64,000 nt of DNA from an uncultured Lachnospiraceae bacterium (GTDB taxonomy: Bacteria > Bacillota > Clostridia > Lachnospirales > Lachnospiraceae). Location: positions 1 to 64,000 of the forward strand of contig CAJUJM010000061.1 in assembly GCA_910586755.1 (NCBI GenBank), in the 5' to 3' direction. Shown piece by piece: positions 53,159 to 62,404 of this stretch. The notes under the pieces were generated by a model, which worked only from the letters and a program-made list of their open reading frames with translations, ran no database searches and had not been told where the DNA came from. The first letter of the stretch is position 1. Each line of letters starts with the position of its first letter. Made by a program: the position numbers and the translations under genes.

Positions 53159-53782
53159 TCAATCTGCCCAACTATCGTCTTCCATATCTCCCATTACACT
53201 GTAAATCACATCAAAGGAATATCCCCTCCTGGCCAACATTCCGGCAGCCTTATCCCGCTCTTTCCTGTCAAGTTTCCGGCCCCAGTAGCCCTTTTTTTCC
53301 AAAAGAGCCTGTACCTGCCCCTTCTCATCGATATCCTGCTGTTCCAGAATCTCCTCTGCCAGCTCCTTATCAATTCCCTTCTGAAGCATACCATTCAGGA
53401 TCTGGCGTTTGCTTTTATGTCGGGATCGGGACTCTGCGTAGCGGGCGCCGTAAGACTCATCATCTACATAGCGAAAGCGCAGAGCCATGGACAGGGCAGA
53501 CTCTATTGCCGGCTCCGGATAGCCTTCCCTCTTTAATCTGGCCCGAAGCTCCGCCTCCGTCTTATCTGAAAATTCCAAAAGATGAAGGGTCCTCTCCCTG
53601 GCTCTGGAGCACAAGGTCTGAAGCAGCAGTTCCAATGTCTCCTGCTCCAGCTTTTCTCCCTCTTCTATCCGGTATTTGCGGATATCGCCGGGGTATAAGA
53701 CAAATGCAAGGTCCCCCTCCAGAAGGACCTTGCGTCTCTTTTTATCAAATTCCGTAATGCTTAAGATCCGGAGTGCTCCCAT
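53159..53782 (-). CDS. recX: Regulatory protein RecX
   Basis: Modulator of RecA filaments. The 207-residue protein contains the RecX repeats of three-helix units: LLQTLCSRARERTLHLLEFSDKTEAELRARLKREGYPEPAIESAL, then FRYVDDESYGARYAESRSRHKSKRQILNGMLQKGIDKELAEE, and the C-terminal DKERDKAAGMLARRGYSFDVI-like unit. Its ATG overlaps the recA stop (TAATG), so it is translationally coupled to recA and should share its SOS control. Confidence 0.93.
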   Translation of the reverse strand: MGALRILSITEFDKKRRKVLLEGDLAFVLYPGDIRKYRIEEGEKLEQETLELLLQTLCSRARERTLHLLEFSDKTEAELRARLKREGYPEPAIESALSMALRFRYVDDESYGARYAESRSRHKSKRQILNGMLQKGIDKELAEEILEQQDIDEKGQVQALLEKKGYWGRKLDRKERDKAAGMLARRGYSFDVIYSVMGDMEDDSWAD

Positions 53783-54861
53783 TACTCCTCCTTCTCCTGC
53801 TTTTTGGGTGTATCTGGCTTCTTAGGCGTCTCTTCTGCCGTGGGTTCGCCTGCTTCTTTGGCTGTTTTCTGAAGGCTGTACTTGTCTCTTACCTTCTGTT
53901 CAATCTCCTGACAAATCTCCTGGTTGTTCTGCAAATAGATCTTGGCATTTTCCCGGCCCTGACCGATTTTGGAACCATTGTAAGCGTACCAGGCGCCGCT
54001 CTTCTCAACAATATTCTCCTTCACCGCCAGATCCAGAATATCTCCCTCTTTGGAAATGCCCTTTCCAAACATAATGTCAAACTCTGCCTCTTTGAAAGGC
54101 GGAGCAATCTTATTCTTTACCACCTTGACCCGAACCCGGCTGCCGATGGCCTCGCCGCTCTGCTTTAAGGTTTCTGTCCGGCGCACATCCATGCGGACAG
54201 AGGAATAAAATTTCAGTGCACGGCCTCCGGTTGTGGTCTCCGGGCTGCCAAACATAACGCCTACTTTCTCACGAAGCTGGTTGATAAAAATTACGATACA
54301 GTTGGACTTGCTGATAACAGCAGTAAGTTTCCTCAATGCCTGGGACATAAGGCGGGCCTGAAGGCCTACATGGGAATCTCCCATATCGCCGTCAATCTCT
54401 GCCTTGGGAACCAGGGCTGCAACAGAGTCTACGATGACAATGTCCACAGCGCCGGAGCGTACCATGGTCTCGGTAATCTCCAAAGCCTGCTCACCGTTAT
54501 CCGGCTGTGATATGTAAAGATTGTCAATGTCCACGCCGATCTCCTTGGCATAAACCGGATCCAGGGCATGCTCCGCATCAATAAATCCGGCAATCCCGCC
54601 CCTCTTCTGTACCTCAGCTACCATATGAAGGGCGACCGTAGTCTTACCGCTGGACTCGGGTCCGTAAATCTCTATAATACGCCCTCTGGGCACTCCTCCC
54701 AATCCCAGCGCAATATCCAGACTCAAAGAGCCGGTAGGAATCGTTTCAATATTCATATTAGCTCCGGACTCTCCCAGTTTCATAACAGAGCCCTTGCCAT
54801 AAGCCTTTTCAATCTGATTTAGGGCGGCGTCTAATGCTTTTAATTTATCATCCTTATTCAT
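53782..54861 (-). CDS. recA: RecA recombinase
   Basis: Central homologous recombination and SOS protein. The 359-residue protein begins [30 protein letters not shown]. Walker A is GPESSGKT, Walker [15 protein letters not shown], and loop 2 [19 protein letters not shown]. The C-terminal tail is rich in Glu, Lys and Pro. The ATG 54861 is set by GGAGG. A strong promoter and LexA box lie directly upstream; recX follows with a one-base overlap. Confidence 0.98.
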   Translation of the reverse strand: MNKDDKLKALDAALNQIEKAYGKGSVMKLGESGANMNIETIPTGSLSLDIALGLGGVPRGRIIEIYGPESSGKTTVALHMVAEVQKRGGIAGFIDAEHALDPVYAKEIGVDIDNLYISQPDNGEQALEITETMVRSGAVDIVIVDSVAALVPKAEIDGDMGDSHVGLQARLMSQALRKLTAVISKSNCIVIFINQLREKVGVMFGSPETTTGGRALKFYSSVRMDVRRTETLKQSGEAIGSRVRVKVVKNKIAPPFKEAEFDIMFGKGISKEGDILDLAVKENIVEKSGAWYAYNGSKIGQGRENAKIYLQNNQEICQEIEQKVRDKYSLQKTAKEAGEPTAEETPKKPDTPKKQEKEE

Positions 54862-54876
54862 AGCTTCCTCCAATGC

Positions 54877-54888
54877 GAACAAATGTTC
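54877..54888 (-). promoter_or_regulatory. LexA/DinR SOS box of recA
   Basis: GAACAAATGTTC fits the Gram-positive LexA consensus GAAC-N4-GTTC exactly. It lies between the recA -10 element and the start codon, where repressor would block transcription. Confidence 0.9.
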
Positions 54889-54902
54889 TTCTGATAGATA
54901 TA

Positions 54903-54931
54903 ACTATAATATACCCTTGCCAAAATGTCAA
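54903..54931 (-). promoter_or_regulatory. Sigma-A-type promoter of recA
   Basis: On the minus strand TTGACA (54926-54931), 17 bases, TATAGT (54903-54908). Confidence 0.85.
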
Positions 54932-55060
54932 CTATTTATTTCATCCTTTTTTCCACAGACAAGCTGCATCACCGTCCTTTCTTTTATTCTCTTACTTGAT
55001 ATTTTCTGGAATCTTCCGGCGGAACGCCGATGAAGGGTTGGCAGGAAGAAAATCCTGCAG

Positions 55061-55120
55061 GCCAGGCATGTATTCTCACCAGGCTCGATAGAACCTCGCC
55101 AAGTGTTCCTATTATACCCC
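55061..55120 (-). repeat. 60-bp intergenic repeat, copy 2
   Basis: Counterpart of 47722-47781: on the minus strand TATAAT, CTTGGCGAG and CCTGGTGAG spaced 20 bases apart, then GCCTGGC. An adjacent hairpin (GCAGG with CCTGC) follows. It lies between recA and the subtilase gene. Confidence 0.6.
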
Positions 55121-55203
55121 ATATCTCTTCGGGATTCAAGGTCCGGGGGACAGATAACTTTGTTTTTACATATCTTAATAAAAAAAGAGGATGGTACCCG
55201 CAT

Positions 55204-56094
55204 GTGAATCAGGTGAAATCTGTCGTTCACTGGTCTGCTGCCAGTGAGCAGGGTCTTACCGGCAAGAACATAGGGGTGGCGGTTTTGGACACCGGAATTT
55301 TCCCCCATGAGGATTTTGGAAACCGGCTCCTGGCTTTTCAGGACATGGTAGCCCGCAAAAACGCTCCCTATGACGACAACGGACACGGCACCCATATTTC
55401 TGCAATTATCGGAGGCAGCGGCGCTGCGTCAGAAGGGAAATACCAGGGAATGGCCCCGGAATGTAATATTATTAATATAAAAGTCTTAGACCAGCGGGGC
55501 AATGGCTTTGCTTCCGATGTTCTGGCCGGTCTTTCCTGGATCCGAAGCCACAGAGAAGAGTATGGCATCCGCATTGTAAATATATCGGTAGGCTCCTTTT
55601 CAAGAAAGGGGATGACGGAAAACTCCCTCTTAGTCCGGGGCGTCAACGCCGCCTGGGACGACGGCCTGGTGGTAGTGGTAGCTGCCGGAAATAACGGGCC
55701 GGGAAGGATGACCATCACTACCCCCGGCATCAGCCGGAAAGTTATTACTGTAGGCTGTTCCGACGATTATAAGGAAGTGCAGGTTTCCGGAAACCGGATG
55801 GTGGATTATTCCGGACGCGGCCCCACTGTGGCCTGTGTGCGAAAGCCCGATGTAGTGGCCCCGGGCTCCCAGATTGTAAGCTGTAAAAATGCCCAGGGGC
55901 TTTATCAGAGCAAAAGCGGCACCTCCATGTCCACCCCCATCGTCTCCGGCGCCATTGCCCTTCTTCTCCAAAAATATCCGGAAATGACCAACCGGGACGT
56001 AAAATTAAAAATCCGGGAGTCCTCCGCGGATTTGGGACTGCCCCATAACCAGCAGGGCTGGGGGCTGCTAGATATAGAAAAGCTCCTGTGGTAA
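55204..56094 (+). CDS. S8 subtilisin-like serine protease without signal peptide
   Basis: Catalytic triad is complete: Asp in VAVLDTGIFPHEDF, His in NGHGTHISAII and Ser in KSGTSMSTPIVSG, with the oxyanion Asn in AAGNNGPG. No signal peptide or prodomain is visible, so it resembles intracellular subtilisins. The reading frame is open from 55030, but the first part overlaps an intergenic repeat. I place the start at GTG 55204 (VNQVKSVVHWSAAS), with AGAGGA about 11 bases upstream; this choice is uncertain. The product is about 296 residues. The stop codon is in the loop of a hairpin. Confidence 0.85.
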   Translation: MNQVKSVVHWSAASEQGLTGKNIGVAVLDTGIFPHEDFGNRLLAFQDMVARKNAPYDDNGHGTHISAIIGGSGAASEGKYQGMAPECNIINIKVLDQRGNGFASDVLAGLSWIRSHREEYGIRIVNISVGSFSRKGMTENSLLVRGVNAAWDDGLVVVVAAGNNGPGRMTITTPGISRKVITVGCSDDYKEVQVSGNRMVDYSGRGPTVACVRKPDVVAPGSQIVSCKNAQGLYQSKSGTSMSTPIVSGAIALLLQKYPEMTNRDVKLKIRESSADLGLPHNQQGWGLLDIEKLLW

Positions 56095-56107
56095 CCCACA
56101 GGAGCTT
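56082..56107 (+). terminator. Hairpin containing the protease stop codon
   Basis: AGCTCCTGTGG (56082-56092) and CCACAGGAGCT (56097-56107) are perfect 11-bp arms around TAAC. The T-run is short, so termination strength is unsure. It sits between two converging genes. Confidence 0.65.
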
Positions 56108-56135
56108 CCAGATATACGGCGGGTGCATACGAGTT

Positions 56136-57611
56136 TTAGAAAATCGATTTCTTTCCCAAAACCGTATCCTCATTTGCCATAATGGCGTGATTAAAGCACT
56201 TTTGATAATACTCAAAAATCAGATCCTTATACTCATCTTTTCCCCAAAGATTGTCGAACTCTTTCGGGTCTTCCTGCAAATCATAAAACTCGCTGATGGG
56301 ATCATCGTGATGTACAATCATTTTGTATCTGCCGTCAAAGTACATGGTAGCGTAAACCTTGTTGGACAGCAATGCAGAATAATAATATTCTGCATAAACG
56401 CAGTCTTTATGGACATCCGGATCTGCCTTTCCCGTCAGAATCCCTGCCAGACTTTTTGCCTGCATGTACTGAGGAATCTCCATCCCCAAAAGCTCCAGAA
56501 TGGTAGGCGCCACATCCATCAGCTCTACCAGGGCATTGGAACGCAGTCCCTGCTTAATCAGGCCCGGGCAGGAGAAGATCAAGGGCACATGGACGTTGCA
56601 CTCATAGAAAAATCCGCCCTTCCAGAACATTCCATGATCTCCCAGCATTTCCCCGTGATCACTCATGAACATAATAATGGTGTTTTCCCTCTGGCCGGTT
56701 TCCTCCAGATAATCAATGAGACGGCCCAGCTGATAATCCAGATGTTCTACCAGGGCATAGTATTCCAGGGTATTTTCCCGTTTTTCCTCGTCCGTAACTC
56801 CCACTGCGCTGCGTACCATACCGCTCTGGGATCCTATATAGTAGGAATCCTTCTGGCTCTGAGGTTTATTGTCCAGCTCTCCCTCTTTCCAGAGAGGAAG
56901 GGGCATATCTTCTACATTTAACTTGTCCTTAAAAGACTGAGGCGGATCAAAGGGGGGATGGGGTGCAAAGGGGTTAATGCTGACGCACCATGGCCGTTTG
57001 CTGTCCTCAGCCACGCTCTGCCCGATAAATTCCATGGCTTTCTCCACACACCAGGTAGTCTGATGGTCTTCGTCCCTCATTCCCTGAATCCGGGCTGGAA
57101 TGGGATAATCAGACTTAGGCGGCCAGTCAATAACCGGAGCCTTGTAAACCTGATGCCAGTCCACGCCTTTTTCTTCCAGCCAATTCATATATCCGTTGAC
57201 GCCTTTGTCCCACAGATCATAGCCCATATGACTCCACTCTACATAGCTGTAGCCGTCGTCCGTCCGCAGCTCAATATGATCTTTGGCACTGCTGGAGGTA
57301 AGGTGAAGCTTTCCGGTAAGGCCGCAGACATAACCGGCATCCCGCATCATCTTGGTCACCAGAGTCTCATCCCTGGAAAAAGTCTGGTTGCCGTTAATGC
57401 TGGAACGGCAGCTTTTGGGATACCGCCCCGTAAGGAAAGAGGCGCGGCTGGGCGTGCAGACCGGGCTCTGGGAATAGGCCCTCAAAAATGTAGTTCCGGT
57501 TTCCATGAGACGATCAATATTAGGCGTATGAATATGAGTATTTCCATAGCCGCTGATGGTATCGTATCGAAGCTGATCCGCACAGAACCAGACAACATTG
57601 TAATTTTTCAT
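56136..57611 (-). CDS. Cys-type sulfatase
   Basis: Alkaline-phosphatase-superfamily arylsulfatase, probably desulfating a glycan. The 491-residue protein begins MKNYNVVWFCADQLRYDTISGYG, with the metal Asp in CADQ. The active-site motif is Cys52-Thr-Pro-Ser-Arg56-Ala-Ser, whose Cys must be converted to formylglycine. MSDHGEMLGDHGMFWKG supplies the later metal ligands. No signal peptide is visible, so it should act in the cytoplasm on an imported sugar. A radical-SAM maturase (anSME) is required but not in the window. It is the last gene of the glycan operon. Confidence 0.93.
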   Translation of the reverse strand: MKNYNVVWFCADQLRYDTISGYGNTHIHTPNIDRLMETGTTFLRAYSQSPVCTPSRASFLTGRYPKSCRSSINGNQTFSRDETLVTKMMRDAGYVCGLTGKLHLTSSSAKDHIELRTDDGYSYVEWSHMGYDLWDKGVNGYMNWLEEKGVDWHQVYKAPVIDWPPKSDYPIPARIQGMRDEDHQTTWCVEKAMEFIGQSVAEDSKRPWCVSINPFAPHPPFDPPQSFKDKLNVEDMPLPLWKEGELDNKPQSQKDSYYIGSQSGMVRSAVGVTDEEKRENTLEYYALVEHLDYQLGRLIDYLEETGQRENTIIMFMSDHGEMLGDHGMFWKGGFFYECNVHVPLIFSCPGLIKQGLRSNALVELMDVAPTILELLGMEIPQYMQAKSLAGILTGKADPDVHKDCVYAEYYYSALLSNKVYATMYFDGRYKMIVHHDDPISEFYDLQEDPKEFDNLWGKDEYKDLIFEYYQKCFNHAIMANEDTVLGKKSIF

Positions 57612-57674
57612 AGTAATATTCCTTTCGTAAAATAGCTTCTCACCCAGACTATGGCCAGTGAACAGTACCGTACA

Positions 57675-58496
57675 CTAGCTTCTGCTGATGGGAAACTCAA
57701 ACAATTCACTGAGCCACATCTTGCTCAGTCCCACCCAGGTGGCCAGATGGGGATGATCTTCGTTGGTCTCCATTTTTCCCAAAGTCAGGCCGTGTCTTCC
57801 ATGAGGATAGATATGTAACTCATAAGGAATGTGGTTGGCTTGAAGCCCCCGGGCAAACATCAGGGTATTTTCCGGAGGCACCAGCTCGTCCGTGGCGGTG
57901 GTCCACAAAAATACCGGCGGCGTGTGGCTCCCGATATGCTCCACCAGGTTGTAGAGAGACGGATCCCCGTCGCCAGCCAGATTCCGGATGCTTCCCTCAT
58001 GTTCAAATTCTCCCGTAAGAGTCACGGCATAGCCTAAAATTGCCGCATCCGGCCGGTTCATTCCTCCCCTGGTGTCAAACTCTTTCTTTAATTCTTCACA
58101 ATCCCAGAGAGTGGCGCAGGAGGCCGCCAGATGGCCTCCGGCGGAAAATCCCAGAGCCGCAATCTGATTAGGATTGGTGTTCCAGTCCGCCGCATTTTCC
58201 CGAATGGCAATTATGGCCGCGGATGCTTCTTTTAAAGGCTTAAGCCCCAGAGGTTCCAGTCCCGGAGCATATTCCTGAATGGAATATTCCAAAACAAAGG
58301 TGTTAAAGCCTTCTGCAAAATATTCAAATGCCACCGGATCTTTTTCCCGGCCTGCCAGCTTCTGATACCCTCCGCCCGGTATAACTAAAATACCCGGCCG
58401 GATTCCCCGGAATATGTAAATGTCATCCGGGTCGTGGAGATACCCGGTTAAAGTCCCTCCATGGGGAGTCAGCTGCGGAATATAAACCTTTTTCAT
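57675..58496 (-). CDS. Alpha/beta hydrolase, acetyl-esterase-like
   Basis: A 273-residue esterase. Features are the oxyanion motif VIPGGGYQKLAGRE, the nucleophile elbow GFSAGGHLAAS, an acidic residue in WTTATDELVPPENTLMFA, and the catalytic His in YPHGRHGLTLG. This is the layout of BD-FAE/acetyl-xylan-esterase-like proteins that remove acyl groups from sugars. There is no signal peptide. It lies 10 bases after the permease gene and upstream of the sulfatase, fitting deacylation of an imported glycan. Confidence 0.9.
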   Translation of the reverse strand: MKKVYIPQLTPHGGTLTGYLHDPDDIYIFRGIRPGILVIPGGGYQKLAGREKDPVAFEYFAEGFNTFVLEYSIQEYAPGLEPLGLKPLKEASAAIIAIRENAADWNTNPNQIAALGFSAGGHLAASCATLWDCEELKKEFDTRGGMNRPDAAILGYAVTLTGEFEHEGSIRNLAGDGDPSLYNLVEHIGSHTPPVFLWTTATDELVPPENTLMFARGLQANHIPYELHIYPHGRHGLTLGKMETNEDHPHLATWVGLSKMWLSELFEFPISRS

Positions 58497-58505
58497 AATC
58501 TCGCT

Positions 58506-59372
58506 TTATCCTTTCAGTCCGCTCATGGACAGAGATTCCATAAACTTCTGCTGGCACATATAGAACACAATCAGAATCGGAACCGTAGAGAAAGTTGCCG
58601 CCGCCATTACCAGCTCCCACTTCATTCCATCCTCATTAGACAGTAAGGACAATCCCAGCGGCAGCGTAAACTTGGTGGAGTCTGACAGCAATACCAGCGG
58701 AAGCAGATAGTCGTTCCAGCTCTGGAGGAATGAGAAAATAACCAGCGTAGAGATGGAGGAAATGGCCATGGGAAGCAGAATCTTAGTAAAAATCAAAGGC
58801 TGACTTGCCCCGTCAATCTTACCTGCTTCAATCAGCTCGGTCGGTACTGTCAGGAAATACTGGCGCATCAGGAAGGTTCCAAAAGCGCCGCAGTAGCCAA
58901 ACATGGGGCAGAGAATCAGGCCTATATGGCTGTCTGCCAGCTTCAAGCCGGACAGCGCAGTGTAAATCGGGATAATGGTTACTTCAATAGGCATCATCAT
59001 ACCGCACAGAATAATTAAAAACATCAGGTTGCTGCCTTTAAACTTAATCTTTGCAAAGGCGTATCCTGCCAGAGCGCTGAATACGATAACCCCGCCGGTC
59101 ATCAGCGCCGCAATATATACACTGTTCCACAGGTATTTGATAAAGGGGCGTTTCATAAACAGTTCTTCATAGTTTGCCAAGGTCCAGGGGTTTGGCCACC
59201 ACTGAGGCGGATACTTGGCTACATTGGTGGCTGTTTTAAAAGAAGTGGTAAACAGCCAGTACATTGGGAAAAGCATAATCATTGCCACAAGGATACACAC
59301 CGCATACTTTATGACTTTTTTCATGATTTTCCGGTTTTTTAACTGTTCGTTTGTCATTTCTTTAGTTTTCAT
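58506..59372 (-). CDS. Sugar-type ABC permease, MalG/UgpE-like
   Basis: Second permease of the glycan importer, 288 residues with six helices. EAA motif: TELIEAGKIDGASQPLIFTKILLPMAISSI. Its start overlaps the end of the first permease gene by 11 bases. The N-terminus has a charged leader MKTKEMTNEQLKNRKIMKK before helix 1. No ATPase gene is in the cluster. Confidence 0.93.
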   Translation of the reverse strand: MKTKEMTNEQLKNRKIMKKVIKYAVCILVAMIMLFPMYWLFTTSFKTATNVAKYPPQWWPNPWTLANYEELFMKRPFIKYLWNSVYIAALMTGGVIVFSALAGYAFAKIKFKGSNLMFLIILCGMMMPIEVTIIPIYTALSGLKLADSHIGLILCPMFGYCGAFGTFLMRQYFLTVPTELIEAGKIDGASQPLIFTKILLPMAISSISTLVIFSFLQSWNDYLLPLVLLSDSTKFTLPLGLSLLSNEDGMKWELVMAAATFSTVPILIVFYMCQQKFMESLSMSGLKG

Positions 59373-60276
59373 AATGAATCCACCTCTTTCTCGTATTCCA
59401 CTGGAACAGGGTCAGGGCCACAATCATCAGAAACAGGATAACAGAAGCCGCAGATGCATACCCAAACCGGTAATTTTCAAATGCCTGCTGATAAATGTAA
59501 TATACCATTACGTAAGAAGATGTGCCGGGTCCTCCTTCGGTTAACGCCTTAATCTGTCCGAATACCTTTAAGGAACCAATGGTTGTCAAAATCAGTACCA
59601 GGAAAATACTGGGGGCAATATTGGGAAGGGTAATATGGAGAAACTGTTTCATCTTTGTCGCTCCGTCCAGAGAAGAGGCTTCGTAATAATCCTGAGGCAC
59701 ATCCAGCATAGCGCCGATAAAAATAACCATGTTCATTCCCAGGCCTTTTACCAAAGTGACAAATACCGCCACCGGAATTGCCAGATCCACATTCATCAGC
59801 CATTGAGGCCCTTGTATGCCTATCATTTTTAAAAATGCATTTACCAGTCCGTTATCCGTCTGGAAAATGTATTTCCAGAGAACACCCCAAACCACTACGG
59901 AAGTAACTACCGGGGTAAATACTGCGGTGCGGAAAAATCCGCAGCCTTTAAACTTATCTTTTAAAAGCGCAGCCAGCGCCAAAGTCAGTATTAGGTTGGA
60001 TGGCAGCAGCAAAACGGTAAATTCCAGAGTCTGAAGCATGGTACTCTGAAAGATTTTGTCGCCAAACAGCTTAATATAATTTCCCAGCCCGATAAAGTCT
60101 GTTGTACGGCTCATCATATTTTTATTGGTAGTGCTGTATACAAAGGTTGCAATAATAGGAAGTACCGTAATGATAAGAAAGCCTATCAGCATAGGCATAA
60201 TAAACAGGTATCCCCACTTGCTGTCCCGGTATTCCAGCGGCCTGCGCTTTCCTGCTGTTTTTGTAATTTTTTCCAT
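59362..60276 (-). CDS. Sugar-type ABC permease, MalF/UgpA-like
   Basis: First permease of the importer, 304 residues with six helices. EAA motif: DYYEASSLDGATKMKQFLHITLPNI. It follows the binding-protein gene by 92 bases and overlaps the second permease. It starts MEKITKTAGKRRPLEYRDSKWGYLFIMPMLIGF. Confidence 0.93.
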   Translation of the reverse strand: MEKITKTAGKRRPLEYRDSKWGYLFIMPMLIGFLIITVLPIIATFVYSTTNKNMMSRTTDFIGLGNYIKLFGDKIFQSTMLQTLEFTVLLLPSNLILTLALAALLKDKFKGCGFFRTAVFTPVVTSVVVWGVLWKYIFQTDNGLVNAFLKMIGIQGPQWLMNVDLAIPVAVFVTLVKGLGMNMVIFIGAMLDVPQDYYEASSLDGATKMKQFLHITLPNIAPSIFLVLILTTIGSLKVFGQIKALTEGGPGTSSYVMVYYIYQQAFENYRFGYASAASVILFLMIVALTLFQWNTRKRWIHYEN

Positions 60277-60368
60277 GAACTTTTCTCCTTACGCATCTGG
60301 GATGCACAGGCTTTTGTATCCTTGCATCCCAGGGGTTATTCATCGGCTGCCGCCACTATCCGTTTTCA

Positions 60369-61715
60369 CTAATTTAAGTACTCTTCTACTGCCGCCTTCA
60401 TCTGACTGATTCCATCCTCAACAGAAGTAGCGCCTGCCCAAATCATCTCATAGTTCTGCTGAACTGTGGTAGTCAGCAATGTCCACTGAGAAGTTCCGCG
60501 GTAAGCAAACAATCCCCTCTCTCCAACGCAGTCAACAAAGGATGCCTTTACATGCTCCGGAGACGGATAGCCTTCTCCCAGATTAATGATTTTTTCGGAT
60601 TCCATAACGGAAGTACGTGGAGACATAAAAGTACTGCACCACTCTAAATAGTTATCCTTATTGCTGATGAATTTTACTAATTCTGCTGCTAAATCGGAAT
60701 TTTTACTGCTGGCATTGGCGCACCAGTAGGCATAGCCTGTGTACAGTTTTCCGTCTTTTCCTAAAGAACCATAGGGCTGAGGAACTACATCCCACTCAAA
60801 TTCCACATTTCCCTTTGCCATAGATGTCATATAAGAATAGGTCTCTCGGGCCATCGCAATATTTCCGGAAAGGAATGCGGTGTCATCGCCGGGCTTTGCA
60901 TGAGCGCCGGTTCCATACATAGCGTCATAAACCATTTGTGTAACTGCAATTCCTTCAGGAGTATCCAAGATAAACTCTGTAGAATCCTCATTTACCAGAT
61001 TTGCTCCATATGCCAGTAAAATGTCCGCAAAGTTCTGAATGCCATTGGTTGCCTGTCCTACGCACCACAGCTTCACGCCTGTCTTGGTAGCGTCGTATTC
61101 TTTAATCTGAGCCGCCAGATCGAACATGGTCTCATAAGTCCAGGTGCCGTCATCCACACATTCCTGAGGAGTCTTTACCCCGGCCTCTTCAAACAAGGTC
61201 TTGTTGTAGAAAATAGCTCTTGCGCCAAAGGAGAAAGGAACGCCGTAAATACCTCCATCGCCGTAATCTGTAGAGTTAATGGCATCTGTATAGAAATCTG
61301 CCAGATCATACTCCGGGTCAGCCTCCAGCTTATCTCTTAAATTTACGCACCAGCCGCCCTGAATAAAGGTAGCCTCCTTTGCATCTGCCAGCCAGAAAAC
61401 ATCCGGAGCCGTGCCTGCGCTTAGCTGGGAAGCCAGCTTATCGAAATAATCGGAAATGGGGATTAAGTCAATGGTTACGGTACAATTATTGGCCTCACAG
61501 AAGGGAGCCAGGGTCTCTTTATATGCATTTGCCCTTGCCTCATCTCCCCACATGGCAATTTTCAGCTCTGTGGAGTTTCCGGAAGAAGCCGCGGTTGTCC
61601 CTCCTCCTCCTGCTGCAGAAGATGCAGGCGCCGTATTATCAGCCCCCCCTGAGCACCCTGCCAGTATAGTTGTGGTCATGGCTGCTGCCATTAAAATAGA
61701 AACTAATTTTTTCAT
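60369..61715 (-). CDS. Extracellular solute-binding lipoprotein (glycan ABC)
   Basis: Family 1 binding protein, 448 residues. Lipoprotein signal MKKLVSILMAAAMTTTILAGC with Cys21, then a Gly/Ala/Ser linker. The mature protein starts ELKIAMWGDEARANAYKETLAPF and has ASQLSAGTAPDVFWLADA and YGVPFSFGARAIFYNKTLFEEAGV. Its start overlaps the yesL-like gene by four bases. It supplies specificity for the two following permeases; the neighbouring sulfatase and esterase suggest a sulfated or acylated glycan fragment. Confidence 0.93.
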   Translation of the reverse strand: MKKLVSILMAAAMTTTILAGCSGGADNTAPASSAAGGGGTTAASSGNSTELKIAMWGDEARANAYKETLAPFCEANNCTVTIDLIPISDYFDKLASQLSAGTAPDVFWLADAKEATFIQGGWCVNLRDKLEADPEYDLADFYTDAINSTDYGDGGIYGVPFSFGARAIFYNKTLFEEAGVKTPQECVDDGTWTYETMFDLAAQIKEYDATKTGVKLWCVGQATNGIQNFADILLAYGANLVNEDSTEFILDTPEGIAVTQMVYDAMYGTGAHAKPGDDTAFLSGNIAMARETYSYMTSMAKGNVEFEWDVVPQPYGSLGKDGKLYTGYAYWCANASSKNSDLAAELVKFISNKDNYLEWCSTFMSPRTSVMESEKIINLGEGYPSPEHVKASFVDCVGERGLFAYRGTSQWTLLTTTVQQNYEMIWAGATSVEDGISQMKAAVEEYLN

Positions 61716-62404
61716 ACCATATTCTCCTTTACCTTATCGTCATTTTTAATTACTACAAATTTTTCAATTCCATAAAAAGCGAAATACGAAGATACATAAA
61801 CCGCAATGGCAATCCCGCAGGATAAAATAACCGGAAGCAATGGAAGCCAGAACTGAATCTGAAGCAGAATCATCGCTGTGCCAATCACTCCGCCGCAGAT
61901 GCTGAAGCGAAGATTTAAGAATACCAGCAAAAAGGAATTCTTTAATACCTTTCCAAGGGGCAGATCCATACAGGCCAGCATACTAAAGCAATATGGAATC
62001 ATCAATATTCCCACCACCGCAAATGCTGCGGGGAGAAGGATAATCATCCGCATCATCGGAACCGGAAAAGGCCACTCCCAGTAAAACGTTGTTCCGTAAC
62101 AGCCCAGCACAATCAGTCCTGCCAGCATTGCCAACGCCCCAAAGGATGCCAGATACCTGGTCTTTAATGCATTTCCGTAAGCCCTTATCACCTTCACCGG
62201 CTTTCCCCGAACCGCGTCCACACAAATATTGTGGATCGCGGTTACGGCTGCCGGGATGGTGACAATGGGGATGCAAAACAGGAAAAAACATAAATTCGCT
62301 TTTATCAGGGTAAACAGTTCCCTCCAGAGAACCTGTATCATATGTTTCCAGCCAAATTCCTGAGCCTCTTCATCCTGATGCAAATCAGTAAATCCGAACT
62401 TCAT
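61712..62404 (-). CDS. YesL-like DUF624 membrane protein
   Basis: A 230-residue membrane protein with about five helices. The pattern MKFGFTDLHQDEEAQEFGWKHMIQVLWRELFTLIKANLCFFLFCIPIVTIPAAVTAIHNI-type start, here residues 1-60, is typical of YesL/DUF624 proteins found beside carbohydrate ABC transporters. The function is not established; a link to importer assembly or control is inferred. Its start lies within the 3' end of the oxidoreductase gene (20-base overlap) and its stop overlaps the binding-protein start. Confidence 0.88.
   Translation of the reverse strand: MKFGFTDLHQDEEAQEFGWKHMIQVLWRELFTLIKANLCFFLFCIPIVTIPAAVTAIHNICVDAVRGKPVKVIRAYGNALKTRYLASFGALAMLAGLIVLGCYGTTFYWEWPFPVPMMRMIILLPAAFAVVGILMIPYCFSMLACMDLPLGKVLKNSFLLVFLNLRFSICGGVIGTAMILLQIQFWLPLLPVILSCGIAIAVYVSSYFAFYGIEKFVVIKNDDKVKENMV

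Noticed and set aside
55030..55203. N-terminal extension of the subtilase
   Set aside because: The frame is open but overlaps the intergenic repeat, lacks a ribosome-binding site and shows no subtilase features.
54928..55395. Leftward 155-codon ORF upstream of recA
   Set aside because: It overlaps the recA promoter, the 60-bp repeat and the protease core on the other strand, and has no recognisable domain.
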